Shown piece after piece: positions 5,962 to 7,577 of a stretch of 7,577 bases of DNA (its first letter is position 1; the number at the start of each line of letters is the position of its first letter). The stretch is taken from contig MHYB01000113.1 of assembly GCA_001824635.1 (NCBI GenBank), forward strand, positions 17,790-25,366, in the 5' to 3' direction. The position numbers and the translations under genes were made by a program. This stretch comes from Planctomycetes bacterium GWF2_50_10 (GTDB lineage Bacteria > Planctomycetota > Phycisphaerae > Sedimentisphaerales > GWF2-50-10). A model generated the notes under the pieces. The model was not told the origin of the DNA. It did not search any database and saw nothing but the letters and a program-made list of their open reading frames with translations.

Positions 5962-7577
5962 ACATCCAAATTCTGCACTTCCAGCGCGTGTTCGCGAATA
6001 AAGTTGCGGCGTTTTTCGACGTCGTCGCCCATAAGTATGCTGAACATGCGGTCGGCTTCGCCGGCATCTTCGAGGCTTACTTTGAGCATCATGCGCTTGG
6101 ATGGATCCATAGTGGTATCCCAAAGTTGTTCGCTATTCATCTCGCCCAAACCTTTGAATCGTTTGATCTCGATTCCGTTGCCGCCCAGCTGGCGTATCGC
6201 GGCACAGGCTTCGGCAAGTGACGCTACATCATGCTTCTGGTCACCGCTGATAAGATAAAATTTCGTCGGCAGGTCTTCACCGGCTACGTTACGATTCATT
6301 TTCAGCAGCCAGTCCCTAATATCGAGTCCGAACTGGGACCCAAGCTTGGAGTTGTTCTGGTTTATGCGATCGACCTCATGAAGCTCTTCTGCAACACATG
6401 GCAAAGTCGCTTCATCCTCGGTCGGGCCGGCAGCGGCATCCTTGATCATAGACTGTCGCTTTTCGTATTCTTCTTTCGTATAGAAAAACTCCGACTGGCT
6501 ATCGCATCGCACATGGAAGGACGGCAGCCGCATACCATCGTAATAATCGCGAACGAACTGCTCGAATATTACACCGCGCTTTGAAAGCACCGAAATACTG
6601 CGCTCGATATCATTTAGTATCTTAACGGCCGACAGAAGCCGCTCGCCGGAAATCTCGGTTTCACTTGCCGGATCATTGAGGTTAGCCGGCGTATTGCGTA
6701 CAAAAAGCTTTGTGCCTTCAAGGCCTCGCTCTAACATGCGTTTGCGCATCTGCGTTTCGTTGAGAATATATTCGTGCTTTTTCGCGCCCTTTCCGCTTAG
6801 CTCATAAAGCGGCGGCTGTGCAATAAACACTTTTCCATTTAGTATCATCTGGGGCATCTGCCTGAAAAGGAATGTCAGCAGCAGCGTGCGAATGTGAGCG
6901 CCGTCCACATCGGCATCTGTCATCAGCACAAGCTTGCCGTAGCGGCACTTCGCGATATCGAATTCATCTTCGCCGATACCTGTGCCCAGCGCGCTGATGA
7001 GAGTGCGAATTTCCTCGTGCGCGAGCATTTTTTCGAGCCGCGCTTTTTCAACATTCAAAATTTTGCCTCGCAGCGGAAGAATCGCCTGGATATTACGGTC
7101 GCGGCCGCCTTTGGCCGAACCGCCTGCCGAATCACCCTCAACGAGGAACAGTTCGGTCGTATCCTTCTCACGGCTTGCACAATCCCACAATTTGCCTGGC
7201 AGATTGGTTGAGCCAAGAGCGCCTTTTCTTCTCGTGAGTTCGCGTGCCTTTCTTGCTGCCTCGCGAGCGGCCGCGGCCTGGATAGCCTTGTTAAGAACGC
7301 GCTTGGCCTCGGCTGGATTTTCTTCTAGGTATTGACTAAGCTGCTCGTTGATCGTAGTTTCAACAAAACTTCCGACTTCCGGATTTGTAAGACGAACCTT
7401 TGTCTGTGCCTCGAAGTGCGGCTCGGAAACCTTGACCGATATCACAGCGGTAAGGCCTTCACGCAGATCCTCGCCTGCGCACACCTGCGCGCCGTTCTTG
7501 ACGAGGTTGCTGTTCTTTGCGTACGCGTTCATCGTGCGCGTGATGGCTGTTCTGAAACCGGACAGGTGCGTGCCGCC
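5958..7577 (-). CDS. gyrB: DNA gyrase subunit B, C-terminal two thirds (5' end outside window)
   Basis: ATP-dependent type II topoisomerase subunit that, with GyrA, introduces negative supercoils. The frame runs off the right edge, leaving 539 visible residues. The true start and the GHKL ATPase domain are outside; the Met at 7532 is internal, preceded by GGTHLSGFRTAITRT, a conserved part of the transducer domain. In visible numbering, the transducer end runs to about 135. TOPRIM follows with EGDSAGG (catalytic Glu 147) and DADVDGAHIRTLLLTF (metal-binding Asp 221 and 223), then QPPLY. About 170 residues beyond the short-form length separate this from the closing block RFKGLGEMNSEQLWDTTMDP, as in E. 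coli GyrB. The end reads NLDV, like the NxDI end of other GyrBs. QPPLY and the closing block favour GyrB over ParE. It converges on the secreted-protein gene with a 4-base overlap and no terminator between them. Confidence 0.96.
   Translation of the reverse strand, partial: GGTHLSGFRTAITRTMNAYAKNSNLVKNGAQVCAGEDLREGLTAVISVKVSEPHFEAQTKVRLTNPEVGSFVETTINEQLSQYLEENPAEAKRVLNKAIQAAAAREAARKARELTRRKGALGSTNLPGKLWDCASREKDTTELFLVEGDSAGGSAKGGRDRNIQAILPLRGKILNVEKARLEKMLAHEEIRTLISALGTGIGEDEFDIAKCRYGKLVLMTDADVDGAHIRTLLLTFLFRQMPQMILNGKVFIAQPPLYELSGKGAKKHEYILNETQMRKRMLERGLEGTKLFVRNTPANLNDPASETEISGERLLSAVKILNDIERSISVLSKRGVIFEQFVRDYYDGMRLPSFHVRCDSQSEFFYTKEEYEKRQSMIKDAAAGPTEDEATLPCVAEELHEVDRINQNNSKLGSQFGLDIRDWLLKMNRNVAGEDLPTKFYLISGDQKHDVASLAEACAAIRQLGGNGIEIKRFKGLGEMNSEQLWDTTMDPSKRMMLKVSLEDAGEADRMFSILMGDDVEKRRNFIREHALEVQNLDV

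Noticed and set aside
5958..7532. A complete short GyrB starting at the ATG at 7532
   Set aside because: The frame stays open to the window edge, and the residues ahead of this Met are conserved GyrB sequence (GGTHLSGF), so the gene is simply cut by the window.

Overview
The window holds four protein genes plus the tail of a fifth. It is packed like an ordinary bacterial chromosome: no stretch of 300 bases lacks a gene, and I see no rRNA, tRNA, insertion sequence, integrase, CRISPR array or phage gene. The housekeeping proteins are bacterial. Their style suggests a Gram-negative, moderate-GC lineage: FtsK with a short linker, GyrB with an E. coli-like insert in its TOPRIM region, a TPR lipoprotein, and a secreted protein with carboxypeptidase-regulatory-like folds. 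Planctomycetota (Phycisphaerae-like) is my best guess, but it is inference only.

Layout, left to right. Bases 1-226 (+) are the C-terminal end of an unrecognised protein. It converges on ftsK (236-2671, -), a complete four-TM DNA translocase, with 9 bases between the stop codons. A 186-base intergenic region (2672-2857) follows. It contains a clear rho-independent terminator (minus strand) for the next gene, a four-copy 7-bp tandem repeat, and a candidate ftsK promoter whose -35 hexamer lies in the last repeat unit. The TPR lipoprotein gene (2858-3487, -) comes next. A 188-base divergent intergenic region (3488-3675) carries a near-consensus promoter for the rightward gene, with a large palindrome over its -35 box. 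The rightward gene (3676-5961, +) encodes a 761-residue secreted protein built from several beta-sandwich regulatory-like domains and is visibly more AT-rich than its neighbours. Its stop codon interlocks with that of gyrB (5958 to beyond 7577, -), which is cut by the right edge and lacks its ATPase domain here.

How they fit together. ftsK and gyrB both serve chromosome maintenance: FtsK pumps DNA at the division septum and gyrase sets supercoiling. They are not an operon here, because two other transcription units lie between them. The TPR lipoprotein and the secreted multi-domain protein are divergent, envelope-directed genes of unknown specific role. I found no convincing new multi-gene system. 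The most interesting signals are the palindromic promoter of the secreted-protein gene, the repeat-borne ftsK -35 element, and the composition shift of the secreted-protein gene.
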